NCBI GenBank assembly: GCA_964648045.1
Contig: CAZYNU010000018.1
Span: 1 to 25,321 of the forward strand
DNA from: JAGOUB01 sp964648045
Lineage (GTDB): Bacteria > Patescibacteriota > Gracilibacteria > Peribacterales > Peribacteraceae
Length of the DNA: 25,321 nucleotides
Direction of reading: 5' to 3'
Positions 15,564 through 23,011 of the stretch are shown here, piece by piece. The translations under genes were made by a program, and so were the position numbers. Each line of letters begins with the position of its first letter. Position 1 is the first letter of the stretch. Under the pieces are notes generated by a model that made no database searches, was not told the DNA's origin, and saw nothing but the letters and a program-made list of their open reading frames with translations.

Positions 15564-16654
15564 GAACGGGAGTCTACCCGATGCTGAGCGAGCCAGGCCA
15601 CGAGCGGCGCCACAATCTGGCTGGGCGCCAGCGTATGGCTGACCAACGCGTGTCCTTGCACTGCAAGGCGAGACGCAAGTGCCTGATCCTTCTTCAGACG
15701 CAGGATGGCCGCGGCTAGGGCGTTGGCGTCACCCATGGGCGTGAGAAGGGCCGTATCGCCGTCTTGCAGTAACGCTCGCGCGGCCGGTGAATCGCCCGTG
15801 ATCAACGGTCGTCCGCAGGCCAAGATGTCGTAAGCTTTATGAGGAATGACTCGCGCCGCCTTATCACTTAGTCCGAAGATGCCCAATCCGACGTCGGCTC
15901 GTCGGATTTCTTCCGCCAGTGCAGGCAACGGAACGGGTTCGAAGAACGCGACGTTCTGCAGGTGGAGTTCGGTGGCCAGTGTTTCCATGGCGGAGCGCGT
16001 CTGACCCCGGCCGAAAAGACGCAAGGCAATCTTGGGATCTTTTGTTTGCAGAATGGCGGCCGCTCGCAGAATGCACTCGATGCCCTGCAGCGGAATGAAC
16101 GTGCCGTGGAACAGCACGGTGAAGTGTTCATGCCGGGCGGCTGGAGCAGGAGAAAAGAGGTCGTAACGCGCACCGACCGGCACGGCCAGGAGTTTGCTTG
16201 GCCTCACGTTAAATGCAGTAAGAAAGAACTGGCGGTGACTCTCGGTGTCGATGAGCACCAGATCGGCCAGGTGGCAGGTGATCCAGTCGGCCATCCAGAG
16301 CAGCGCCGCCATGGGACTCCAAGACGACACTAAACGGCGGTCGCGTACCAGCGTGTCGTGCTGCGATATGAACGCATCCACGATTAACGGCACGCCGCGA
16401 AGCCGGGCGAGCATCCAGGCGAACGGCATCACGTATTGCCCGGGGAACATCACCAACATGGCGTCGCATTGCGTGTGCGACCACTGCCGGAAGAGGTCAC
16501 GGAGTTTGTTGCAGAGGCCGCGCTTGCGGCTGAGACACGGTGTTGTCGTGTAGCCCGCCAGGTGCAAGCCTTCGGTCAGCGTCCAGGTGCGGGCGCTCTC
16601 GGTGTCGAAATAGCCAAACAGGCAGATGCGGGGCGAGCGTCCGGTTTCGGGCAT
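15560..16654 (-). CDS. GT4 family glycosyltransferase
   Basis: This 364-residue GT-B protein begins RICLFGYFDTESARTWTL. The donor domain has FTVLFHGTFIPLQGIECIL, ALRLFGRGQTRSAM and the C-terminal PHKAYDILACGRPLITGDSP, which takes the place of the E-x7-E/EAMA region in a diverged GT4 branch. ALLTPMGDANALAAAILRL follows as in other members. The start is supported by an extended -10 six bases upstream. It overlaps the downstream methyltransferase gene by ATGA. Donor sugar unknown. Confidence 0.83.
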   Translation of the reverse strand: MPETGRSPRICLFGYFDTESARTWTLTEGLHLAGYTTTPCLSRKRGLCNKLRDLFRQWSHTQCDAMLVMFPGQYVMPFAWMLARLRGVPLIVDAFISQHDTLVRDRRLVSSWSPMAALLWMADWITCHLADLVLIDTESHRQFFLTAFNVRPSKLLAVPVGARYDLFSPAPAARHEHFTVLFHGTFIPLQGIECILRAAAILQTKDPKIALRLFGRGQTRSAMETLATELHLQNVAFFEPVPLPALAEEIRRADVGLGIFGLSDKAARVIPHKAYDILACGRPLITGDSPAARALLQDGDTALLTPMGDANALAAAILRLKKDQALASRLAVQGHALVSHTLAPSQIVAPLVAWLAQHRVDSRS

Positions 16655-16660
16655 GGTTGG

Positions 16661-16666
16661 ATAGTA
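16661..16666 (-). promoter_or_regulatory. Extended -10 box for the GT4-methyltransferase unit
   Basis: The minus strand reads TGA TACTAT, ending 6 nt before the ATG at 16654. Confidence 0.55.
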
Positions 16667-16723
16667 TCAGGCTCCCGGCCTCTGGGTGCCAGCGTGGCCG
16701 TTGGCGTGAGTGCGTGCTGCCAG

Positions 16724-16729
16724 TATCCT
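16724..16729 (+). promoter_or_regulatory. -10 box for the methyltransferase at 16736
   Basis: TATCCT ends 6 nt before the ATG at 16736, supporting this start over an in-frame upstream one that would overlap the divergent GT4 gene. Confidence 0.55.
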
Positions 16730-16735
16730 CGCGAC

Positions 16736-17578
16736 ATGCTTAAGAAAGCTGTTGTCTCTGTGCTGAACCGCATTCCGAAATCGGAATATGCAGTTGCGTG
16801 GCTGCGCGGCCCCGAGCGGCTGCGGACGATGAATCGTTGGCAAGAGGCCTTCTGCGAATGGAACGCCCAGCGCTTGCAGATTTCCGTGGAGGAGAGCCGT
16901 CGTCGCTATACCGACTCGTGGGAGTCGATGCGTGGTGGGCACCGAGGTGTCTTCTTCCGCTTTTTCCTTACGCTTTCCAATAAGGTGTACGCGGTCTTCT
17001 TTAATGATCAGCCGACCGAGGTATTTGAGGCCTACCAATTCTCCGCGCCGCTCTATTTCCTGCGCTATCTGTCGTATAAGGAAACCAAGTGGGCCGATGA
17101 TCATCCGCTCGTGCGTGGCCTTGCCGGCAAGAGCGAGCCGGTCATCGTCGATTTCGGTTGCGGCTTAGCTCAGCATTCCATCGCATTGGCAGAGGCTCTG
17201 CGTCACCGTGGGGCCAATCCCCGCCTGGTGCTCATTGATATCCCAACGATGCGCAAGAGCTTCCTCGCCTTCCTCTGCGCCAAGTTTCAACTGCGGGCAG
17301 AGCTGATTGACAGCACTCGGGAACGGCCACTGCCGGAACTGCCCACCTTTGATGTTCTGATTGCCACCGAGGTGTTTGAACACCTCCACGACCCCGTCGC
17401 GTATTTCGACGCCTTCGACGCCAAGTTGGCGCCGGGCGGATTTGTCCTGACGCAGATCAAAGATCATCGGCCGGAGCTGTTCCACGTCTCGCCCGGATTG
17501 CAGGCTCTTCGCGAGCGCTTCGCGGCCAAGGGCTACGAGGCCGTTGTGCCGTTTGTACTCTATCGCAAACCCGTCTGA
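16736..17578 (+). CDS. SAM-dependent methyltransferase
   Basis: This 280-residue protein has an N-terminal helical region of about 125 residues (MLKKAVVSVLNRIPKSEYAV at the start). A methyltransferase core follows: VIVDFGCGLAQHSIAL is motif I, LVLIDIPT motif II, FDVLIATEVFEHLHDP motif IV, and LAPGGFVLTQIKDH the next strand. The long N-terminal part is not recognised. An in-frame start far upstream at 16436 is rejected because it lies within the divergent GT4 gene. The stop directly abuts the stop of the convergent deacetylase gene. Its acceptor is probably a glycan sugar, judging only from the cluster. Confidence 0.82.
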   Translation: MLKKAVVSVLNRIPKSEYAVAWLRGPERLRTMNRWQEAFCEWNAQRLQISVEESRRRYTDSWESMRGGHRGVFFRFFLTLSNKVYAVFFNDQPTEVFEAYQFSAPLYFLRYLSYKETKWADDHPLVRGLAGKSEPVIVDFGCGLAQHSIALAEALRHRGANPRLVLIDIPTMRKSFLAFLCAKFQLRAELIDSTRERPLPELPTFDVLIATEVFEHLHDPVAYFDAFDAKLAPGGFVLTQIKDHRPELFHVSPGLQALRERFAAKGYEAVVPFVLYRKPV

Positions 17579-18319
17579 TCAGGCGACGGACGCTGCCACT
17601 TCGGCATTGGTGACCGGTACGGCGCCGCTCTCGGCGACATGTGCCAGGAAGGCGTCGAGTTCGTCCCAGAGGCCATAGCGCTCGATTTCACTGCTATGCC
17701 CCCAGAGATGAAAGAAGGGTTCGTCCTTTGCCAATGCCCGATCGAAGAGGGCCGTTGCCATTGGCAGCCAGCTGCACATGGCCGAGGTGGGTACGCCCAG
17801 TCGCCGGAGCGGTTGCCACGACACGCGCAGCGGTCCAAGCGGATCGACAACGTGACGCCATGAGCGAAAGACGCGACGCGCCGGGAAGTGCGTCAGTTGC
17901 AGGCTGGTCGGCAAGGCGAAGCGGTCCGTGCCCTCAAAGCGCCATACCTCGGTCGTTCGCGCCCCGTTGAACCCCGCGGCGCACACCAGGTTTGCCACTG
18001 CTGGTGACCAGTCACCTTTGGGATAGCAAAACATCGTGCACGGCTTGTTGGTGCGTCGCTCGACTGCTGCCTTACTGCCGGCAATCTCTTCATGGGCGCG
18101 TTCGACCGTGATGCGCGTCAGACGCGGGTGGGTGAGCGTATGGGCGCCTACCTCATGCTTGGCGGCGAGCGAGCGTAGCTCTTCGTCTGTCAGGAGTGGC
18201 AATCCGTACTGCGTGGCCGGACAGACGTAAAACGTGCCCGTCAGTCCGTAGCGCGTGAGCAGTGCCGCCACGCGCAGGTCCAGGGCGTAGCCGTCGTCCC
18301 AGGAGGTTGTGAAGCGCAT
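17579..18319 (-). CDS. Polysaccharide deacetylase (NodB-like, CE4)
   Basis: This 246-residue protein carries NodB homology motifs. TSWDDG (D8, D9) replaces TFDDG as motif 1, and VGAHTLTHPRL supplies the metal histidines H60 and H64 (motif 2). FCYPKGDWSP corresponds to motif 3, and a late histidine occurs in FHLWGHSSEIE. Family members remove N- or O-acetyl groups from sugars using a divalent metal. No signal peptide is seen, so a cytoplasmic, nucleotide-linked or lipid-linked substrate is possible. The start lies 3 bp after the flippase stop. Confidence 0.85.
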   Translation of the reverse strand: MRFTTSWDDGYALDLRVAALLTRYGLTGTFYVCPATQYGLPLLTDEELRSLAAKHEVGAHTLTHPRLTRITVERAHEEIAGSKAAVERRTNKPCTMFCYPKGDWSPAVANLVCAAGFNGARTTEVWRFEGTDRFALPTSLQLTHFPARRVFRSWRHVVDPLGPLRVSWQPLRRLGVPTSAMCSWLPMATALFDRALAKDEPFFHLWGHSSEIERYGLWDELDAFLAHVAESGAVPVTNAEVAASVA

Positions 18320-18322
18320 GGG

Positions 18323-19609
18323 TCAGTCGCGAACGAGAGGGGTGGTGAGCAGCGAGAAGAGGTTGGCCACGGCGAAGACGCCGCGCAGCAGGGCGCGCGC
18401 CAGAATGGCGCCGACTAGTCCAAGTGCTGGCGTGAGTGTGAGCAGGGCCACCACGAAGATCGTCAGCGAGAGCCAATTGGCCCATTGCAGTGCCCGCAGC
18501 ATGCCGTGCGCTTCTAGGTACTGTGAGAGTAGCGAGGCCGGCACCACCACGAGCAATGCGGCCGAGAGTTGCGTTAGCCGAACGATGTCTGTGCCGGTGT
18601 AATTTGGGAAGAGCATCTCGCACAGCCACGGCGCGAGCGCGGCGTACACGGCCACCATGGCGCCGACGCCCAGCATGAGCAGCCCGGTGGCGCGGCGAAT
18701 CTTGCGGCGGCTCTCCCAGCTGTCTTCCATGGTCGCCAGGCGCGAGAACGAAATCGGCATGAGCGACTTGAACCACACTTTCAGCTGCTCGGGCACCAGG
18801 ATGGCCACCTGAAACAACGCGAGCTGCTTCAAGCCGAACATGCCGGCGATGATGAAGCTATCGAGCTGCGAGGCGATGGCGACCGGAATGGTGTTGAGGC
18901 TGAGTAATGTGCCGTATTTGATCACGTGCCACGAACGCTCGCGAGAGGGGAATCGTTTGAGTTGGGCAAAGAATGTCGCCACGACCACGAGTCCCGGCAG
19001 GCCTACCGCCACTGCGTAGAGCGCCGGCAATGAATGTGTGAACGCCAGCGTGAGCGGTACGAGGCAAATCACCACCAGCGTCGAGAGTACGTTCACTCCC
19101 AGTAATCGTCGGAACTCGCCGGTGCCGGTGATGATGCCGCTGAAGAACGTGTTGGCGATCTGAAGGGGAATGAAGACTGCCGCCATCACCAGAAGTAGCG
19201 GCGCCAGACTTTCGCGCTGCCACAGACCAAGTAGCGGAATGATGCCCACCAAGATGAGCGCCCCGAGCGCGCACATGGCACCATTGACCAGCATGGTGAA
19301 ACGCAAGGGCGTGCCTGCGGGCGTGTTCTTGGCGATGTCTCGGGCTACGGCCGATTCGAGTGATGGCAACGTGATCAAGCTGACAAAACCGGTGACGGCC
19401 AGTCCGAAGCGATAGCCACCGTACAGTTCGGCCGGCAGCAGGCGGGCCACCAGGTAGCCGGTGACAAGCCCACCCAGCACCGAAAGCGCGTAATTGAGCG
19501 TGAGCACAGCGGAGTTCTCCGCAAAGTAGCGCACGTTGATGTTGAAGCGCCGACTGAGGCGATCCCAAGGGATGCGCGATGGGGTTTGCTCCCGCTGCAT
19601 TGCCTCCAT
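18323..19609 (-). CDS. Wzx-type polysaccharide flippase (MATE/MOP superfamily)
   Basis: This 428-residue integral membrane protein has about 12-14 hydrophobic helices. The first segment, FAENSAVLTLNYALSVLGGLVTGYLVARLL, is typical of Wzx/RfbX flippases. Internal landmarks are PLQIANTFFSGIITGTGEF and the IRRATGLLMLGVGAMVAVYA region. It would move the lipid-linked oligosaccharide across the cytoplasmic membrane. A second ATG three codons downstream (MQREQTP) is an alternative start. No -10 is visible 24 bp after the acetyltransferase stop, so it is probably cotranscribed with that gene. Confidence 0.87.
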   Translation of the reverse strand: MEAMQREQTPSRIPWDRLSRRFNINVRYFAENSAVLTLNYALSVLGGLVTGYLVARLLPAELYGGYRFGLAVTGFVSLITLPSLESAVARDIAKNTPAGTPLRFTMLVNGAMCALGALILVGIIPLLGLWQRESLAPLLLVMAAVFIPLQIANTFFSGIITGTGEFRRLLGVNVLSTLVVICLVPLTLAFTHSLPALYAVAVGLPGLVVVATFFAQLKRFPSRERSWHVIKYGTLLSLNTIPVAIASQLDSFIIAGMFGLKQLALFQVAILVPEQLKVWFKSLMPISFSRLATMEDSWESRRKIRRATGLLMLGVGAMVAVYAALAPWLCEMLFPNYTGTDIVRLTQLSAALLVVVPASLLSQYLEAHGMLRALQWANWLSLTIFVVALLTLTPALGLVGAILARALLRGVFAVANLFSLLTTPLVRD

Positions 19610-19633
19610 TCTCCCACAGCGCCCGGCGTCGGA

Positions 19634-20125
19634 CTATGCCTTCTTGGGCCGTGCGACGGCCGGCACGCCCGTTGCCACCGAGTCGGGCGGTACATCCTTG
19701 GTGACCACGGCACCCGCGCCCACGACCGTCCGTGCGCCGATTTGTACCCCCGGCAGGATGATGGCCCCCGCGCCAATCCAGACGTCGTCACCGATGGTCA
19801 CGGGCTTGGCCAGATGGGCGTGGAGTTGGCCCGCCGGTGTCTTGGCGGTTTCCAGCCCGGCCGTGCTCACGATGCAGTGGGCCGAGAGGCGCACCCGGTT
19901 GCCGATGGTCAGCGGTGCTCGGGCATTGAGGATCGCCCAGTGATTGAGCGTGCAATCCGTTCCCATTCGTACGTTCTCGGGATGGCGGATAGAGATGGGT
20001 CCGTAGATCTGGAGGCCGCGCCCGCAGGCGCCGAGCAAAGCGCTGTACCAGCTGGAGCGGCAGGCGCGCAGAACTTCGTCGGCCATTTTGGCCAGACGGC
20101 GGAGAGCGGGGGAGAGGGCGGACAT
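19634..20125 (-). CDS. Hexapeptide-repeat acetyltransferase (LbH)
   Basis: This 163-residue protein is a left-handed beta-helix O-acetyltransferase of the maltose/galactoside acetyltransferase group. Hexapeptide turns are visible in IYGPISIRHPENVRMG, LTIGNRVRLSAHCIVS and PVTIGDDVWIGAGAIILPGV. The terminal coil is VVGAGAVVTKDVPPDSVATGVPA. The DVWIGAGA strand is the typical catalytic-site surround. It would acetylate a sugar of the glycan. An extended TGCTACCAT -10 seven bases upstream marks the start. It leads an operon with the flippase and the deacetylase. Confidence 0.9.
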   Translation of the reverse strand: MSALSPALRRLAKMADEVLRACRSSWYSALLGACGRGLQIYGPISIRHPENVRMGTDCTLNHWAILNARAPLTIGNRVRLSAHCIVSTAGLETAKTPAGQLHAHLAKPVTIGDDVWIGAGAIILPGVQIGARTVVGAGAVVTKDVPPDSVATGVPAVARPKKA

Positions 20126-20132
20126 CCCCTCG

Positions 20133-20153
20133 ATGGTAGCACGGTGCTACGCT
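20133..20153. promoter_or_regulatory. Palindromic divergent promoter between acetyltransferase and methyltransferase
   Basis: Two extended -10 boxes face each other: TGC TACCAT on the minus strand (20138 to 20133) and TGC TACGCT on the plus strand (20148-20153). They form a 7-1-7 palindrome (GTAGCAC G GTGCTAC, 20136-20150). The start codons lie 7 and 8 nt beyond, so both mRNAs should be leaderless. Confidence 0.6.
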
Positions 20154-20161
20154 GGTCCGGC

Positions 20162-20878
20162 ATGGAGACCTCCAAGCGCGTCGACACATCCCATCGGCCA
20201 GCTGTCATGCACCCTGCGCACTCGCCCTGGATGCAGGTTCGCCATCCTCACTGGGAAGCGTTCCTACACGACTCGATCCAGGCGGTGTTCGCGCGCGGCG
20301 GAACCGTTGTTGATTTGGGCGGCGGCTTGCGGCTCGACGCCACGCGTGGCGACAAAGAGGACAAGGCACTGGTCGCCAAATTCGGGCATCACCTGAAGGA
20401 TCCGAAGCTCCGCTATCTCGTCACCGACTACACCGACCAGTACCACCCCGACCGCGTAGAAGACATTCATGCCCTCACCTTCGAGACGGGCAGTCTCGAT
20501 GGTCTCTTCTGCATGGCCGTGCTCGAACACGTCTACGACCCTAAGCGCGCCGCCGAAGAAATAACACGCGTGCTCAAGCCAGGTGGCACGGGCCTGATCT
20601 ACATCCCGTTCATGTATCGCTACCACGCCGTGCAAACAGGCGATTATTACGATTACTTTCGCGCCTCAAAAGACGGTATCGCTTTCCTCTTCCGTGGTTG
20701 CCATGAAGTGACAATCTGCCCGGTGCGCGGGCTCACCGAGACACTGCTGCGCTTCCTGCCGCTGCACCGCCTGGCGCCGCTCGTCTGGCTCTGCCGTCTG
20801 CTCGACTGGGGCACGAAAGGCATGCAAGAGATTTCCGCCCTGCAGACGTCGGGCTATTTCATTCGCATCGTCCGCTGA
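20162..20878 (+). CDS. SAM-dependent methyltransferase
   Basis: This 238-residue protein has a methyltransferase-like core. GTVVDLGGGLRLDAT is the glycine-rich motif I, VTDYTDQYHPDRVEDIH follows, LDGLFCMAVLEHVYDP is motif IV, and VLKPGGTGLIYIPF the next strand. DYYDYFRASKDGIAFLF is the substrate-side region of methyltransferases common in glycan clusters. The ATG at 20162 is chosen because a TACGCT -10 lies 8 nt upstream; a frame opening at 19586 would overlap the acetyltransferase. The stop abuts that of the convergent dehydrogenase gene (TGA|TCA). Confidence 0.83.
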   Translation: METSKRVDTSHRPAVMHPAHSPWMQVRHPHWEAFLHDSIQAVFARGGTVVDLGGGLRLDATRGDKEDKALVAKFGHHLKDPKLRYLVTDYTDQYHPDRVEDIHALTFETGSLDGLFCMAVLEHVYDPKRAAEEITRVLKPGGTGLIYIPFMYRYHAVQTGDYYDYFRASKDGIAFLFRGCHEVTICPVRGLTETLLRFLPLHRLAPLVWLCRLLDWGTKGMQEISALQTSGYFIRIVR

Positions 20879-22147
20879 TCAGAGCGAGAGAAGCGTGCGA
20901 TCCGGCAGCGTGGCGGGATCGAGGATGGATTTCAGGTCGAAGAGCACGCCGCCTGGTTTTACCAAACGCTGCCAATCCGCGGCGGCGAGGTCGCGATAGG
21001 CGCGGTGTGGCACCAGCCAGAAGACGGCGTCGTAACCGCCGTTGTCCAAGTCGCCCAAGATCACCTGCTCGTGTTCGAGCACGGCTGGGTGTGCCTCGGG
21101 ATCGTGGCCGTGCGCCTCTAGACCGGCGGCTTGCAGGGCGGCCAACACATCGAATGACTTACTATTTCTCGTATCGGGGATGTCTTCTTTGAAGGTGAGA
21201 CCCAGCACAAGTGCGCGCTTGCCGGAGATTGGGCCGAGTGCGGCCAAGGCACGGTTCACCACTTCTTGCGCCATGCCGTCGTTCACGCTGCGTCCCGCGC
21301 TGATGACGTGCGTCTTGAGCCCGAGCTGACGCGCCTTCTCCACAAGATAATACGGATCGACGCCGATGCAGTGTCCGCCGACGAGGCCGGGTTGGAATTT
21401 TAGGAAGTTCCACTTGGTACCGGCGGCATCGAGCACGTCTTTGGTGCGAATCCCCAGACGGCTGCAAATGAGCGCGATCTCGTTCACGTAGGCAATGTTC
21501 AGGTCGCGCTGGGCGTTCTCGATCGCCTTGGCCATCTCGGCTACCTTGATGGACGGTGCGCGGTGAATGCCGCCGCTTGTCACCGTGCCGTAGAGCTCGC
21601 TCAAGATCTCGAGTGTGGCCGCATCCTGGCCGGCCACCACCTTGGCGATCTTGTCGACGGTGTGCTCCTTGTCGCCTGGGTTGATGCGCTCGGGCGAGTA
21701 GCCGAGCGTGAAGTCGGTTCCGCACTTCAGTCCCGATTCTTTTTCCAAAATCGGTGCGCAGATCTCTTCCATCACGCCGGGGTAGACGGTCGATTCGAGC
21801 ACGATGATCGCGCCCCTCTTCAAACGCTTGCCGATCGTCTCCATGGCGGAGACGACGGGAGAGAGGTCGGGGTTATTGCTGGCGTCGATGGGCGTCGGCA
21901 CTGTGACGATGACAATGCCGGCGGCGGCGATCACGCCCGGGTCCGTCGTGTACTGAATGGTGACGGCCTTGAGCTGCGCCTCGGTCAGCTCGTTCGTGCG
22001 GTCGTGCCCGCGCTGCAGTTCTTCGATGCGCCCCGCACTAATGTCGTAGCCTGAGACCGTGAAGCCGTTGCGCGCGAGGGCGGTCGCAAGCGGGAGGCCC
22101 ACGTAGCCCAAGCCGACGATGCAGATCTGCTTTTCCAGGAGCGCCAT
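20879..22147 (-). CDS. UDP-sugar 6-dehydrogenase (TviB/WbpO-like)
   Basis: This 422-residue enzyme oxidises C6 of a UDP-hexose to a uronic acid with two NAD. The N-terminal NAD-binding motif is CIVGLGYVGLPLATAL, followed by TVPTPID and the ESTVYPG stretch. The central domain has the catalytic cysteine C260 in GGHCIGVDPYYL. The C-terminal domain is at about 310-420 (LVLGLTFKEDIPDTRNS). GYSPERINPGDKEH and VAEMAKAIENAQRDLNIAYVNE point to the TviB/WbpO group, which usually acts on UDP-GlcNAc rather than UDP-glucose; that substrate call is inference. The start has a TAGACT -10 six bases upstream. This would supply an acidic sugar for the glycan. Confidence 0.92.
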   Translation of the reverse strand: MALLEKQICIVGLGYVGLPLATALARNGFTVSGYDISAGRIEELQRGHDRTNELTEAQLKAVTIQYTTDPGVIAAAGIVIVTVPTPIDASNNPDLSPVVSAMETIGKRLKRGAIIVLESTVYPGVMEEICAPILEKESGLKCGTDFTLGYSPERINPGDKEHTVDKIAKVVAGQDAATLEILSELYGTVTSGGIHRAPSIKVAEMAKAIENAQRDLNIAYVNEIALICSRLGIRTKDVLDAAGTKWNFLKFQPGLVGGHCIGVDPYYLVEKARQLGLKTHVISAGRSVNDGMAQEVVNRALAALGPISGKRALVLGLTFKEDIPDTRNSKSFDVLAALQAAGLEAHGHDPEAHPAVLEHEQVILGDLDNGGYDAVFWLVPHRAYRDLAAADWQRLVKPGGVLFDLKSILDPATLPDRTLLSL

Positions 22148-22153
22148 GTGACG

Positions 22154-22159
22154 AGTCTA
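22154..22159 (-). promoter_or_regulatory. -10 box for the UDP-sugar dehydrogenase
   Basis: The minus strand reads TAGACT, ending 6 nt before the ATG at 22147. Confidence 0.5.
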
Positions 22160-22199
22160 GGCCAGGAAAGTCCCCACCGGAAGCCTCTCCCTGTCTATA

Positions 22200-22232
22200 T
22201 TGACGTATTTTTAATATAGTTTAAAGTATATT
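22200..22232 (+). promoter_or_regulatory. AT-rich promoter region of the Nudix-like gene
   Basis: A TTGACG box at 22200-22205 is followed by a strikingly AT-rich tract. Possible -10 boxes are TAAAGT at 22222-22227 (16-bp spacing) or TATATT at 22227-22232. This is the only AT-rich promoter in the window and implies a leader of roughly 50 nt. Confidence 0.5.
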
Positions 22233-22236
22233 AGCA

Positions 22237-22254
22237 CGCCCGTTATCGCGGGCG
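22237..22254 (+). other. Hairpin in the 5' leader of the Nudix-like gene
   Basis: CGCCCG (22237-22242) pairs with CGGGCG (22249-22254) around the loop TTATCG. It lies about 36 nt before the start codon. A role in mRNA stability or regulation is possible but not shown. Confidence 0.45.
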
Positions 22255-22278
22255 GCACGTCGGAGAACTCGTTTGCTG

Positions 22279-22283
22279 AAGGA
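22279..22283 (+). promoter_or_regulatory. Shine-Dalgarno sequence of the Nudix-like gene
   Basis: AAGGA lies 6 nt before the ATG at 22290. It is the only clear ribosome-binding site with proper spacing in the window. Confidence 0.65.
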
Positions 22284-22289
22284 AGAACC

Positions 22290-22910
22290 ATGTTCATTCC
22301 CATCCCCGAGGAAAAGAAGGGCGTCTGGAGCACCCGGTCGCTGGCAGTCGATGACCAAGGAAGCGTCCGCCAGGCCGAGCTGGTCTCGAAGTACGGCACG
22401 CTGCGCTTCGGCACCGATGACCGCGACGGCCACACCGGCTGGAGGTTCCAGCACGCGGGCGGGGCGGTGACGCTGCCCTACGCGTTGCGTGGCAGTCGCC
22501 TCTACATCGGCTTGCTGGCCGAGAAGCGTGTCAATCTGGGCGACGGCATGCACCTCTGTGCCGTCGGTGGCTTCAAACGCCCCGACGAGACCCACGCTGC
22601 CGCCGCCTCTCGCGAGACCGAGACCAAGGCCTACGCCTCCGAACCCATCCTGCTGCCCGGCTTGCCCGGGGCGATCGACTGCAACTACTTCGAGGTGAAC
22701 CTCGCCGCCGGTGAGGGGCTGAAGGCCTACGCCGTCGAGGTGAACTACGCCGAGCTGCAGTTTGTGCCCGGGGGCGCCTCCTGCATGACACATCCGAGCT
22801 GGCAGGGTGTCGAGTTCTACGTCTGGCACGAGGCTGTGGTCAAGACGCCCGACGTCATCGCCCGCGCGTCCATCGCCCAGCTCCTGGTCCACCTGAGGAT
22901 CGGCTGCTAG
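22290..22910 (+). CDS. Nudix-like protein with degenerate Nudix box
   Basis: This 206-residue protein resembles ADP-ribose pyrophosphatase-type Nudix domains. It has a beta-rich N-terminal part with VTLPYALRGSRLYIGLLAEKR (about 60-80), then LCAVGGFKRPDE leading into the Nudix box. The box keeps G94, E100, R108 and E109. The two metal-binding glutamates of REUxEE are T112 and K113 here, so hydrolase activity is doubtful. The C-terminal 90 residues are not recognised. Unlike its neighbours it has an AT-rich promoter, a leader hairpin, a Shine-Dalgarno sequence and its own terminator. It may be an acquired gene or one under separate control. Confidence 0.75.
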   Translation: MFIPIPEEKKGVWSTRSLAVDDQGSVRQAELVSKYGTLRFGTDDRDGHTGWRFQHAGGAVTLPYALRGSRLYIGLLAEKRVNLGDGMHLCAVGGFKRPDETHAAAASRETETKAYASEPILLPGLPGAIDCNYFEVNLAAGEGLKAYAVEVNYAELQFVPGGASCMTHPSWQGVEFYVWHEAVVKTPDVIARASIAQLLVHLRIGC

Positions 22911-22925
22911 CTTCTCTCCGATCTG

Positions 22926-22956
22926 CCGGTTCTCCCTCGTGGGGAGCCGGTTTTTT
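22926..22956 (+). terminator. Rho-independent terminator after the Nudix-like gene
   Basis: A 10-bp stem (CCGGTTCTCC at 22926-22935 with GGGGAGCCGG at 22941-22950, two G-T wobbles) closes a 5-nt loop and is followed by six T. It is the only textbook intrinsic terminator in the window. Confidence 0.9.
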
Positions 22957-22998
22957 CATGCCTTCGTCATGAGGAGGTGCGCTCCGCGTTTCCTCCTG

Positions 22999-23004
22999 TA
23001 TGCT
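22999..23004 (+). promoter_or_regulatory. -10 box for the GtrA-like gene
   Basis: TATGCT ends 7 nt before the GTG at 23012. The ATG at 23000 lies within this hexamer, which argues for the GTG as the true start. Confidence 0.45.
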
Positions 23005-23011
23005 CCTCGTC

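Noticed and set aside
15571..15576. TAGACT as a firm promoter for the methyltransferase at 15563
   Set aside because: The spacing fits, but the hexamer also encodes the last residues of the upstream GT4 gene and the two genes overlap by ATGA, so coupling explains expression without it.
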